Of a stretch of DNA of 20,640 nt, positions 7,371 to 15,545 are shown piece by piece; position 1 is the first letter of the stretch, and each line of letters begins with the position of its first letter. This DNA comes from an uncultured Oscillospiraceae bacterium (GTDB lineage: Bacteria > Bacillota > Clostridia > Oscillospirales > Acutalibacteraceae). The DNA lies in NCBI GenBank assembly GCA_910588935.1, contig CAJUSM010000014.1, forward strand, positions 1 through 20,640. Direction: 5' to 3'. Position numbers and translations under genes: made by a program. The notes below the pieces were generated by a model. The model ran no database searches. It saw only the letters and a program-made list of their open reading frames with translations, and was not told the origin of the DNA.

Positions 7371-7589
7371 GACGATGTTTCCTTTATTCTTCTCTACCAC
7401 GATAAGTCCATGGAGCATTTCGTCCTGTTTCACCATGACTATGAAGTTAACACCCTCCCCGTGGACAAGGAGCTTTTGAAGCTTGCCCATCAAACGGAAA
7501 ATCGGGAAGGGAAGTTCCAGCGGGAATTGCCGCCCTATCTTCAGGGGGGAATTCTGAAAAAACAGGAGCGGCCCCAACAGCATAGCTAA
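7371..7589 (+). pseudogene. Possible coding remnant without a usable start
   Basis: Between the kinase and the MATE gene there are about 480 bases without a clear gene. One plus-strand frame here reads as a plausible hydrophilic protein end: DDVSFILLYHDKSMEHF, then about 50 residues with a normal mix of charged and aliphatic residues, ending in TAA at 7587-7589. The only in-frame ATG (7410, 59 residues) lacks a ribosome-binding site, and the frame upstream runs into the terminator hairpin. It may be the tail of a decayed gene or chance. The opposite strand is also open for 79 residues with no ribosome site. I recognise neither. From 7590 to 7741 I see nothing. Confidence 0.25.
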
Positions 7590-7741
7590 GTAGCTTCTGC
7601 AAATTGTTTTTCCCCGGCTGGCTTAGAAGAGGCGGGTTTCCTCCAACAGATCGTGCCCAGCCCCAGAAGAAGCAAAGCGAAAAAAGCCGCGGACCCGGGG
7701 ATTTGATCCTGAGCCTGCGGTTTCCTTTGCCCGTTTCTATC

Positions 7742-7770
7742 TTGCTTTTCCCGCCTTCCTGTGCTATAGT
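7742..7770 (+). promoter_or_regulatory. Promoter of the MATE transporter gene
   Basis: TTGCTT (7742-7747), a 17-base spacer and TATAGT (7765-7770), with TGC before the -10 (extended). The predicted leader is about 30 bases. Confidence 0.6.
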
Positions 7771-7807
7771 GAAAGCCAAAGTTTAGAAATGGGTTTCGGA
7801 GGTTATG

Positions 7808-9196
7808 ATGAAAAAGGTTTTTGACTTAAAAAGCCCCTTTTATGGGGAAATCGTTAAGCTTGTTACGCCTATTGTGCTGCAGAACCTGCTCAGCGCCGCG
7901 GTAAGCTCAGCCGATGTGGTTATGCTCAACTTTGTAGGCCAGTCCTCTATTTCCGCTGTTAGCTTGGCCAGCCAGTATGCGAATATCCTCTTTATGGTCT
8001 TCTATGGCCTGGGCACCGGCGCTACCATGCTCTGCGCCCAATATTTCGGGAAAAAGGATTTTCAGGCTATAGAGGTGGTTCAGGGGATTGCCCTGCGCTT
8101 TTCTCTCGGTATCTCTTTGGTAGTTGCCCTGTTGGCACTTACCGTTCCCAATTATATGATGCTCGTTTTCACCAATGATCCTGAGCTCATCCAGATCGGG
8201 GCAGAGTACATAAGGGTGCTCAGCGTCTGCTACCTGTGCTGGGGGATTACCGAGGTCTACATTTCCATTTTGCGCAGTGTGGGCCGGGTGGTAATCGGTA
8301 CGGTGCTGAATACGGTGGCGGTAGTGCTGAATGTGGTGCTGAACGCTGTATTTATTTTTGGCTGGCTTGGCGCGCCTAAGCTGGGAGCCCAGGGCGTGGC
8401 CCTGGCCACCTCCATTTCCCGGCTGATTGAACTGGGGCTATGTTTTGTGGTTTCCGCCAGATCCCCCCAGATAAAGCTGAAGCTTTCCGCAATTTTTGTT
8501 CGGAACAAGGTGCTGTTTAAGGACTTTGTCCGTCTCTCTCTGCCTGCTCTGGCCAATGATGTGGTGTGGGGCGTGGGCTTTTCCATGTATTCCATGATTA
8601 TTGGCCACTTGGGCAACGATGCGGTTGCGGCTAACTCTCTGGCCACAGTGGTGAGAAACTTTGGCACAATCCTGTGCTTTGGCCTGGCCAGCGCCGGCGG
8701 CATCCTGCTGGGGCAGAGAATCGGCGAGGGGCGGCTGGAAGAGGCCAGGCTGGATGGCAGCAGGCTGCTGTGGCTTACGGTAGCTTCTGGCGCGCTGGGG
8801 GGCGCAATTGTGCTAATCGCCCGGCCCTTTGTGCTGATGTATGCGGGAAACGGGAACTTTACCCAAACAGCCCTGGACTATTTAGGGGTAATGCTGCTAA
8901 TCAACAGCTATTATATTATGGGCTGCGCGGTGAATACCACCCTAATTGCCGGGGCGTTCCGGGCAGGGGGAGACAGCCGCTTTGGGCTGATCTGCGATGT
9001 GATTGATATGTGGGTTTACGCGGTTCCCTTAGGGCTGGTGGCGGCGTTTATATTCAAGCTGCCGGTGCTTTGGGTATACTTTTTGTTGTGCACAGATGAG
9101 TTTGTAAAGTGGCCTTGGGTACTAAAGCATTACCGGTCTGGCAAATGGCTGAAAAATATTACCCGGGAGGATATATTTGAAAGTGAGAAGGCATAG
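7808..9196 (+). CDS. MATE family multidrug/metabolite exporter
   Basis: A 462-residue integral membrane protein with about 12 hydrophobic helices in two homologous halves. It is typical in length and layout of the MATE family, which exports cationic compounds by Na+ or H+ antiport. Family features include the N-terminal IVKLVTPIVLQNLLSA helix and the GLGTGATMLCAQYFGKKD loop after helix 2, with a matching SAGGILLGQRIGEG loop in the second half. Two ATGs stand in tandem (7805, 7808). The second is preferred because GGAGG at 7798-7802 is only two bases from the first and five from the second. It has its own promoter. Substrate is unknown; no regulator gene adjoins it other than the upstream two-component pair. 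Confidence 0.92.
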   Translation: MKKVFDLKSPFYGEIVKLVTPIVLQNLLSAAVSSADVVMLNFVGQSSISAVSLASQYANILFMVFYGLGTGATMLCAQYFGKKDFQAIEVVQGIALRFSLGISLVVALLALTVPNYMMLVFTNDPELIQIGAEYIRVLSVCYLCWGITEVYISILRSVGRVVIGTVLNTVAVVLNVVLNAVFIFGWLGAPKLGAQGVALATSISRLIELGLCFVVSARSPQIKLKLSAIFVRNKVLFKDFVRLSLPALANDVVWGVGFSMYSMIIGHLGNDAVAANSLATVVRNFGTILCFGLASAGGILLGQRIGEGRLEEARLDGSRLLWLTVASGALGGAIVLIARPFVLMYAGNGNFTQTALDYLGVMLLINSYYIMGCAVNTTLIAGAFRAGGDSRFGLICDVIDMWVYAVPLGLVAAFIFKLPVLWVYFLLCTDEFVKWPWVLKHYRSGKWLKNITREDIFESEKA

Positions 9197-9219
9197 AGCA
9201 CAGGATCTGCTCTGCCCTC

Positions 9220-9248
9220 TTGACAAATTGACCCAAATGGTTTATTAT
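9220..9248 (+). promoter_or_regulatory. Promoter of the histidine operon
   Basis: A perfect -35 TTGACA (9220-9225), an optimal 17-base spacer and TATTAT (9243-9248). The start near 9255 leaves only about 25 bases before the hisZ ATG. That leaves no room for a T-box or attenuator leader. Confidence 0.8.
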
Positions 9249-9280
9249 AGTAGCGCGATAAAGCGGCCAAAGGAGATGCC

Positions 9281-10507
9281 ATGAAGCAGTATAACAAATT
9301 TGTACCCGAAGGCGTTCGGGATATTCTTCTAGATGAGTGCCGGGCCAGGCGGGAAGCACAGCGCCGGTTTTCAGAAATATTTACCCGCCGGGGTTACCAA
9401 GAGGTAATGACTCCAGGGCTGGAATTTTACGATCTGTTTACCCTGCCTGGGGCTGCTCTGCGCCAGCGGGAAATGTACAAATCTACCGACTGTGCCGGGC
9501 GGCTTCTAGTCTTTCGTCCAGATTCCACATTGCCCATTGCCCGTATGGCCGCGGCCCGGCTTCAGGGCCACCGGCTGCCACTTCGGCTGTTTTATAGCCA
9601 AACGGTGTACCGCAGCTGGCCAGAGCTCTCTGGGAAAAGCCACGAGTCCCCACAAATGGGGGTGGAGCTGCTGGGAGCCAGCGGCATCCGGGCAGACCTG
9701 GAGGTAATCTGCACAGCGGTGGAATGCCTGCGGGCCATAACCCAGGATTTCCACTTGGAGCTGGGCCATGCAGGCCTTTTCCAGCTGCTGGTATCCCGGC
9801 TGGAAATTTCTCCTGAGCAGCAGGAAGAGATTCGGGCCACAATTGAAGCAAAAAATTATGGGGCCCTAGGAGAACTGCTGGACCCCCTAGGGGACCGGCC
9901 AGAGGCCGAAGCCATCCGCCGCCTGCCTAGGTTGTTTGGAGGAGAAGAGGTGCTGGCCCAGGCAGAGAGCTGGGGGCTGAAGGGTGAAGGGGTTCAGCCC
10001 CTAGATTACCTGCGGGAGCTGTATGGCGCGCTGAAGCAGTTGGGGCTGGGCCACCGGCTTATGGTGGATTTGGGGCTTGTCCAGCGCAACGATTACTATA
10101 CGGGAATTGTATTTGGCGGCTATGTGGGGGGCAGCGGTAGCCAGGTGCTCACCGGCGGCAGGTACGACCGGCTCTGTGGTAAATTTGGCCAGCCCATGCC
10201 CGCGGTGGGTTTTGGCATGGATATGGGCAGCGTGGCGGGCCTGTTGGAGGACCAGCTCCCGCCTGTAGGCGGAGCAGATGTTTTAGTGCATGGAGAAAAA
10301 GGGCAGGAAATTACAGCTCAGCGGGAAATGATGCGGTTAACAGCCATGGGCCTGCGGTGTGAAAGCTCTGTGTGGGAATCCCAGGCAGAGGCAGAGGCGT
10401 ACGCCAAAGAGGCGGGGATCTCCCAAATCATTGTTGTGGGAGAGACCCTGAAAACCATAGATTTGGGAGGGAAAGATCATGAGGCCGTTGAGAATTGCCC
10501 TCACTAA
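9281..10507 (+). CDS. hisZ: ATP phosphoribosyltransferase regulatory subunit HisZ
   Basis: A 408-residue paralogue of histidyl-tRNA synthetase that has lost aminoacylation. It forms the hetero-octameric ATP-phosphoribosyltransferase with short-form HisG, catalysing and feedback-controlling the first step of histidine synthesis. Class II synthetase-like motifs are visible: a motif-2 relative RPDSTLPIARM (79-89) and a motif-3 relative GGRYDRL (about 291-297) followed by AVGFGMD. The C-terminal part is short and not an anticodon-binding domain, which fits HisZ rather than HisS, as does being followed by short HisG. AGGAG lies five bases before the ATG. It is first in the operon, and its last 29 bases overlap hisG. 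Confidence 0.93.
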   Translation: MKQYNKFVPEGVRDILLDECRARREAQRRFSEIFTRRGYQEVMTPGLEFYDLFTLPGAALRQREMYKSTDCAGRLLVFRPDSTLPIARMAAARLQGHRLPLRLFYSQTVYRSWPELSGKSHESPQMGVELLGASGIRADLEVICTAVECLRAITQDFHLELGHAGLFQLLVSRLEISPEQQEEIRATIEAKNYGALGELLDPLGDRPEAEAIRRLPRLFGGEEVLAQAESWGLKGEGVQPLDYLRELYGALKQLGLGHRLMVDLGLVQRNDYYTGIVFGGYVGGSGSQVLTGGRYDRLCGKFGQPMPAVGFGMDMGSVAGLLEDQLPPVGGADVLVHGEKGQEITAQREMMRLTAMGLRCESSVWESQAEAEAYAKEAGISQIIVVGETLKTIDLGGKDHEAVENCPH

Positions 10508-11114
10508 GGGCCGGCTGGAGAGCTCCACAGTTAAGCTAATGGAGCGGGCCGGAATGGACTGCACTGCTTTGCACGACAAGGGTCGCCGATTAATCCTGCC
10601 AGTAGGGGACAGCCTGGAAGCTGTGCTAGCGAAGGCTGGAGACGTGATTACCTATTTAGAGCATGGGGTCTGCGACCTAGGCGTTGTAGGCAAGGACGTA
10701 ATTATGGAGCGGGGAGGCAGTTTTTTCGAAATATTGGATCTGGGCTTTGGCAGATGCCGGTTTGCCCTGGCCGCGCCAGAGGGAACGGACTTTTATAGGG
10801 GCTACCAGGGAAAGACCATTGCCACCAAGTATCCCCATGTGGCCAGGCGGTTTTTTCAGGGAAAGGATATGGATGTAAGGGTTATTAAAATTGAGGGCTC
10901 GGTAGAGCTGGCGCCCTTGCTGGGGCTGGCAGACGGAATTGTGGACCTGGTGGAAACCGGGGCCACGCTGCGGGAGAACGGGTTGGCAATTGTAGAGCCG
11001 GTGGCAGAGGTTTCCGCCAGGCTGATTGTAAATGCGCCAAGCCTAAAGCTACGCAAGGGGGAAATTGAGAAATTAGCCGCACGATGGGAAACCTGTTTAA
11101 AGCCCGCTCAATAA
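10479..11114 (+). CDS. hisG: ATP phosphoribosyltransferase catalytic subunit HisG, short form
   Basis: A 211-residue short-form HisG that joins ATP and PRPP to give phosphoribosyl-ATP, the committed step of histidine synthesis. It has the N-terminal LRIALTKGRL motif, DLGVVGKDV, and the PRPP-binding loop VDLVETGATL (155-164). It lacks the ~80-residue C-terminal regulatory domain of long HisG, so it depends on HisZ, whose gene overlaps it. GGAGG (10466-10470) lies inside hisZ, eight bases before the ATG. Confidence 0.96.
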   Translation: MRPLRIALTKGRLESSTVKLMERAGMDCTALHDKGRRLILPVGDSLEAVLAKAGDVITYLEHGVCDLGVVGKDVIMERGGSFFEILDLGFGRCRFALAAPEGTDFYRGYQGKTIATKYPHVARRFFQGKDMDVRVIKIEGSVELAPLLGLADGIVDLVETGATLRENGLAIVEPVAEVSARLIVNAPSLKLRKGEIEKLAARWETCLKPAQ

Positions 11115-11176
11115 GGTGTTAAGAGCATGCCGCGCAAGGTGAACCAAGGTTGTAGTGGAAAGGAGCAGAGATAATT

Positions 11177-12463
11177 ATGATAAAAATTGTAAGCGCCACC
11201 CCTGAAGAACGCCGGGCTTTTATTGCCCAGCTAAAAGCCCGGGCAGGCACCCCAGACCCAAAAGTAGAGGCTCGGGTGCGGGTTATCATCCAAAAGGTGG
11301 AGGCCGGCGGGGACCAGGCTGTTATAGACTTTTCCCGGCAGTTTGACGGCTGGAGCCCAGAACGCTTGGAGATGGGCCGGGAGGAGATGGAGGCCTTGGC
11401 CGCTGGCTGTAATGTGGACTTTTTGGCAGCCCTAGACCGGGCGGCAAAAAATATTTACGATTTTCATACCCGCCAGAAGCAGCAGAGCCGTATCGACCCA
11501 GCCCCCTCTGGGGTTATTACCGGCCAACGGGTACGGGGGCTGCACAGGGCGGGGGTTTATGTGCCTGGGGGTACGGCGGGGTACCCTTCCTCTGTGCTGA
11601 TGAATATTATCCCCGCCAAGGTGGCGGGAGTGGGAGAAATTGTAATGGCCACTCCTCCAGGCCGGGCCGGGCGTCCCGACCCCAATATTATGGCCGCCGC
11701 TCTGGCCGCTGGTGTGGACCGGGTATTCCTTATGGGCGGTGCTCAGGCCGTGGCTGCCCTGGCCTTTGGCACAGAGTCGGTGCCAAAGGTGGACAAAATT
11801 GTGGGGCCAGGGAATATCTATGTGGCCACTGCCAAAAAGCAGCTGTATGGCGTGGTGGATATTGACATGATCGCCGGGCCCAGCGAGATTCTCATTATCG
11901 CCGATAGCGGGGCTAACCCGGAATTCTTGGCAGCCGACCTGATGAGCCAGGCAGAGCATGATCCCATGGCCTCTGCCGTGCTGATAACAGACAATATGGA
12001 AATTGCCGAAAATACGGTGAAAGCTCTGTATCGCCAGCTGGAAAGCCTTTCCCGCAGGGAGATCATTGAGAAGGCGCTGGAGGATTTTGGGGCAGTAATT
12101 GTGTGTGCCGGCATGGATGAGGCGGTAGGGTTTGCCAACCAGCTGGCTCCCGAGCACCTGGAGGTTTGCTGCCGGAATCCTTTTGACTACCTGGGCCGGC
12201 TGGACAATGCAGGCTCTGTGTTCCTGGGGGACTATTCGCCAGAGCCTTTGGGAGATTACTATGCCGGGGCCAACCATGTGCTGCCCACCGGAGGCACCGC
12301 CCGGTTTTTCTCGCCCCTTTCTGTAGATGATTTTGTAAAGAAATCCAGTTTCATTTACTATCCCCAGTCCAAGCTGCTGGAGGCTGCCCAGGATATTATC
12401 CTGTTGGCGGAAACCGAGGAGCTTACCGCCCACGCCAATTCTATCCGGGTGAGGCAGAACTGA
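11177..12463 (+). CDS. hisD: Histidinol dehydrogenase
   Basis: A 428-residue Zn-dependent NAD enzyme that oxidises histidinol twice to histidine, the last steps of the pathway. Visible zinc ligands are Gln258 and His261 (SQAEHDPM), Asp360 (LGDYY) and His419 (AHANSIRVR). The catalytic pair Glu326-His327 is in APEHLEV. These positions coincide with the E. coli numbering for E326, H327, D360 and H419. A 62-base gap separates it from hisG; AAGGAG lies 11 bases before the ATG. Its TGA directly abuts the next gene's ATG. Confidence 0.97.
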   Translation: MIKIVSATPEERRAFIAQLKARAGTPDPKVEARVRVIIQKVEAGGDQAVIDFSRQFDGWSPERLEMGREEMEALAAGCNVDFLAALDRAAKNIYDFHTRQKQQSRIDPAPSGVITGQRVRGLHRAGVYVPGGTAGYPSSVLMNIIPAKVAGVGEIVMATPPGRAGRPDPNIMAAALAAGVDRVFLMGGAQAVAALAFGTESVPKVDKIVGPGNIYVATAKKQLYGVVDIDMIAGPSEILIIADSGANPEFLAADLMSQAEHDPMASAVLITDNMEIAENTVKALYRQLESLSRREIIEKALEDFGAVIVCAGMDEAVGFANQLAPEHLEVCCRNPFDYLGRLDNAGSVFLGDYSPEPLGDYYAGANHVLPTGGTARFFSPLSVDDFVKKSSFIYYPQSKLLEAAQDIILLAETEELTAHANSIRVRQN

Positions 12464-12748
12464 ATGGAGACGGTGGAGGAGGTTTATCAGGCTTTTGACG
12501 GCCGGTTCACCATGGAGTGGATTGGCCAGACTAAAACCGCTGCGGCGCTCTACTTTTCCAATGGGAAAAAGGAATATAAAATTTTTTTTGACGACAGTAA
12601 TGTGGAAATATCCCTAAAAAAGCGTTGGCGAAAAGAGGAGTACTGGGAAAGCGTTGGCGCCAGGCATTACAACAATCCGGAAGACACCGTGAACGATGTG
12701 TTCGATACTGTGGAATGGTGCCTGCGGGAATATGGCGGAAGGAAGTGA
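12464..12748 (+). CDS. Small protein of unknown function inside the histidine operon
   Basis: A 94-residue cytosolic protein with no signal peptide or helix-turn-helix that I can see. It starts METVEEVYQAFDG, then a Lys/Tyr/Phe-rich middle and an aromatic, acidic end (DTVEWCLREYGG). The ATG touches the hisD TGA (TGAATG), so it is probably translated by coupling; GTGAGG lies upstream inside hisD. Its stop is four bases before the hisC start. The tight packing, length and lack of internal stops support a real gene. I do not recognise a family. A regulatory or stabilising partner of neighbouring enzymes is only a guess from location. Confidence 0.7.
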   Translation: METVEEVYQAFDGRFTMEWIGQTKTAAALYFSNGKKEYKIFFDDSNVEISLKKRWRKEEYWESVGARHYNNPEDTVNDVFDTVEWCLREYGGRK

Positions 12749-12752
12749 GGGT

Positions 12753-13811
12753 ATGTACGCCCTAAACGATAAAATCGGCGCCCTGCGCGCCTATACTCCG
12801 GTAAAGGGGGAGGGCTGTATCCGGCTGGATGCCAATGAGTCCTTTCTAAACCTGCCCCGGGAAATCCTGAAGGAGCTTGCCGCAAGCCTTTCCGGCCTGG
12901 CCTGCAGCCGCTACCCAGATCCCGGCGCGGAAACCCTTTGCCAGGCCTTTGCCCGGCGGTATGGGGTGGAGGCTGAAAATGTGGTGGCGGGCAACGGCTC
13001 CGACGAGCTGATTTCAGTGATTTTCTCCGCCTTTCTCATGAAAGGGGAGACCTTTGCCACGGTGGAGCCTGATTTCTCTATGTACGCCCAGGGGGGCGCC
13101 TTGGCTGAAGGGAGACACCTGGCCCTAGGAAAAGGGGACTACCAGATTCATGTGGACCAAGTGGCAGCGGCCTGCCAAAAGCATGGGGTCCGGCTGCTGA
13201 TTTTCAGCAATCCCTGTAACCCCACTTCAATCCTACTAAAAAAGGAGGAGGTCCGCCGGCTGGTACAAAGCGTGGAGGCCCTGGTGGTGCTGGACGAGGC
13301 ATATATGGACTTTGCCTCTGGCCAAAGCCTGGTGGGGGAACTGGACAATTTCGACAACCTGATTATTTTGCGCACCTGCTCCAAGGCTGTAGGCATGGCA
13401 GCTTTTCGGCTGGGCTTTGCCCTTGCCAACCGGCGGCTCAGCGGCGCCTTGCGGGCGGCTAAATCACCCTATAACGTAAATGCGGTTTCCCAGCTGGCAG
13501 GGAGCCTGGTTCTCAACCGAGGGGATTTGCTGGATAAAGCTTTGGAGACAATTCTGGCCTCCCGAAAACAGCTTGTGGCCGGGCTGCAGGAGATTTCCGC
13601 GGCTTTCCCCGGAAACTTCCGAATTTTGCCCAGCGCTGCCAATTTTGCCGCCATTGTAACAGAAAATCCTGGGGGGCTCCAGCAGGCCCTGCTGGCCAGG
13701 GGGGTTGCTGTGCGCCATACAGGGGGGCTGCTGCGGGTAACAGCCGGCACCCCAGAGGAAAACCAGCTCTTCTTAAAGATATTCAGGGAACTATGGGAGG
13801 AATCGCGATGA
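12753..13811 (+). CDS. hisC: Histidinol-phosphate aminotransferase
   Basis: A 352-residue fold-type-I PLP aminotransferase converting imidazole-acetol phosphate to histidinol phosphate. It shows the N-terminal RLDANES substrate segment (24-30), SNPCNPT (152-158), Asp181 and Tyr184 in LDEAYMDF, the PLP lysine Lys211 in RTCSKAVGMA, and the phosphate-binding Arg219. The ATG at 12753 was chosen because it gives the usual HisC N-terminus with a purine-rich GGAAGTGAGG just upstream. An ATG 21 bases earlier is possible. Its TGA overlaps the hisB ATG. Confidence 0.94.
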   Translation: MYALNDKIGALRAYTPVKGEGCIRLDANESFLNLPREILKELAASLSGLACSRYPDPGAETLCQAFARRYGVEAENVVAGNGSDELISVIFSAFLMKGETFATVEPDFSMYAQGGALAEGRHLALGKGDYQIHVDQVAAACQKHGVRLLIFSNPCNPTSILLKKEEVRRLVQSVEALVVLDEAYMDFASGQSLVGELDNFDNLIILRTCSKAVGMAAFRLGFALANRRLSGALRAAKSPYNVNAVSQLAGSLVLNRGDLLDKALETILASRKQLVAGLQEISAAFPGNFRILPSAANFAAIVTENPGGLQQALLARGVAVRHTGGLLRVTAGTPEENQLFLKIFRELWEESR

Positions 13812-14386
13812 GCAGAACCGGTGTGGTACACAGAGCCACCAGGGAGACGGACATTCTGGTCCGGCTGGATCTGGACGGCGGCGAAAGAAATATTGCCACT
13901 GGTGTGGGATTTTTTGATCACATGCTCACTGCCTTGGCAGTGCATGGGGGCCTGGGGCTCGCCGTTCAGACCAAAGGGGATCTGGAGGTGGACTGCCACC
14001 ACACTGTGGAGGATGTGGGCATTGTTCTAGGCCAAGCCTTGGCAAAGGCCTTGGGGGACAAGGCTGGCTTGGCCCGATATGGCCATGCGTTTATCCCTAT
14101 GGATGAGGCCCTGGGGTTTTGTGGGGTGGACCTAAGCGGCCGGCCCTTTCTGGTATTTCAGGCCTGTTTTCCAGAGGAGCGGGTAGGGGCCTTCGACACC
14201 TGCATGACCGAGGAATTCTTCCGGGCCCTGGCCATGCATAGCGGGATTACCCTGCACCTGGAGTGCCGGTATGGGAAAAACTCCCACCACATCATTGAGG
14301 CGCTCTTTAAGGCCTTTGCCCATGCCCTGAAAGACGCGGCAAAGCCGGAAGGGAAAAGCGTGTTGTCCTCAAAGGGGATGCTATAG
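13808..14386 (+). CDS. hisB: Imidazoleglycerol-phosphate dehydratase
   Basis: A 192-residue monofunctional Mn-dependent dehydratase that turns IGP into imidazole-acetol phosphate. The two metal-binding motifs are present: CHHTVED in the first half and NSHHIIE in the second. FFDHML and the C-terminal PSTKG-like SSKGML are also present. There is no fused histidinol-phosphate phosphatase domain. GGAGG sits seven bases before the ATG, which overlaps the hisC stop. Its substrate IGP is the product of HisHF, whose genes are absent from this operon. Confidence 0.96.
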   Translation: MSRTGVVHRATRETDILVRLDLDGGERNIATGVGFFDHMLTALAVHGGLGLAVQTKGDLEVDCHHTVEDVGIVLGQALAKALGDKAGLARYGHAFIPMDEALGFCGVDLSGRPFLVFQACFPEERVGAFDTCMTEEFFRALAMHSGITLHLECRYGKNSHHIIEALFKAFAHALKDAAKPEGKSVLSSKGML

Positions 14387-14480
14387 TCCCTTTGTGCAAT
14401 TCTTTTCGGGAGTTTCCGGGCTGCATGTATGGAATCATTTCTTTTCATGCTGTGCCAACGATAGGAAAGGAATCGAAATC

Positions 14481-15545
14481 ATGGAGTATGAGAAAATAGA
14501 TATTGGTTTAGACATGCTGGGGTGTCCCAACCGGTGCCGCCATTGTTTTGTGGGATGGCGGCCAAACCCCAGCCTTTGCGGGGACGACCTGCGCTTTGCG
14601 GCGGAAGCCTTTCGGCCCTATGCCAAGAAGCTTACGGTTTATGACTGGAACCGAGAGCCGGATTTTGGAGAGGATTATAGAGAAAAATGGGCGCTGTGCC
14701 AGGAACTCTCCACTGTCCCGCTAGAGCACTTTGAGCTGGCCAGCGTTTGGCGGCTTGCCCGGGATAAGAACTACGCCCCTTGGCTAAAGTCTCTAGGACT
14801 GCGGTATGTGCAGCTCACTCTGTTTGGGGGGGAGGAACTTACCGATTGGTTCACTGGGCGCAAAGGGGCCTATCAAGATATTCTGAAAGCCATCAGCACG
14901 CTGCTGGAAAACGGGGTTGCCCCCCGGCTGCAGGTGTTTGTCAACAAAAAAACGGTGGATGAGCTGCCCCAAGTGCTGGAATTGGCGGAAAGCTTGGAGC
15001 TGGAGCGGCGCTGCAAAGAGATTGGGATTCCCTTTGTCATGTTTGCTCACCAGGGGTCCTGCACCGGCGAGGCGGCGAACCTCTACCCCATTTGGCCCAC
15101 GCCAGAAGAACTCCTCAAAATTCCTCCTGTGCTGGCAGAGCACACCCTCCGGTATTTTGGTGAGTCCAGCATGGCGGCGGTGTTCGGCCGGGAAGAGCGG
15201 CAGCTTTACCAGGAACTGCTGCAAGATGACAGGACGGAGCGCCTTGGCCAGGTAGAATCGCCGGTACTGTATATAGACAGCGATTTTAATGTGTCTCCTA
15301 ATTTTGGCATACCTGCCAAACAGTGGCAACTGGGAAACCTAAAAAAAGATGGCCCTGAGAAAATTTTGGAAAACCTTGCCAGGGATAGAAGCCCGGCTCA
15401 GCATGTCCGCGCCTCGGTTCCTGTCGGCGAACTGGCTCGGGCTTGGGGTAACCCGGAAAGCCGCCGGCTGTTTGGTAAGGGCGATTATACGGAATACCTG
15501 CTGAACCATTACTGCAAAAAGCTTGAACAGGAGGGAAGCAGATGA
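14481..15545 (+). CDS. Radical SAM protein in the hisH position of the histidine operon
   Basis: 354 residues with the radical SAM [4Fe-4S] signature Cys15-x3-Cys19-x2-Cys22 in GCPNRCRHCFVGW close to the N-terminus. Around 107-135 is a TLFGGEELTDWFTGRKGAY segment where the SAM-binding GGE-like motif is expected. The C-terminal part (about 259-300: VSPNFG...LGNLKKDG) is laid out like a SPASM/twitch domain but has no cysteine cluster, so no auxiliary cluster is predicted there. A 94-base gap separates it from hisB. The start at 14481 follows AGGAAAGG; an in-frame ATG at 14394 was rejected for lack of a ribosome site and a low-quality N-terminus. Its TGA overlaps the hisA-hisI ATG. The reaction is unknown. 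Both neighbours act next to the missing HisHF step. Confidence 0.85.
   Translation: MEYEKIDIGLDMLGCPNRCRHCFVGWRPNPSLCGDDLRFAAEAFRPYAKKLTVYDWNREPDFGEDYREKWALCQELSTVPLEHFELASVWRLARDKNYAPWLKSLGLRYVQLTLFGGEELTDWFTGRKGAYQDILKAISTLLENGVAPRLQVFVNKKTVDELPQVLELAESLELERRCKEIGIPFVMFAHQGSCTGEAANLYPIWPTPEELLKIPPVLAEHTLRYFGESSMAAVFGREERQLYQELLQDDRTERLGQVESPVLYIDSDFNVSPNFGIPAKQWQLGNLKKDGPEKILENLARDRSPAQHVRASVPVGELARAWGNPESRRLFGKGDYTEYLLNHYCKKLEQEGSR

Noticed and set aside
9281..10507. HisZ as a true histidyl-tRNA synthetase
   Set aside because: The C-terminal anticodon-binding domain is missing, and the gene overlaps a short-form hisG, the standard HisZ setting.
10479..10507. Overlap of hisZ and hisG as a possible frameshift
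   Set aside because: Both proteins have sensible ends and hisG has its own Shine-Dalgarno; this is ordinary translational coupling.
11432..12433. A 333-residue open frame on the minus strand opposite hisD
   Set aside because: It is a GC-bias shadow of hisD: no ribosome site, His/Gly/Pro-rich composition, and hisD on the other strand has all family catalytic residues.
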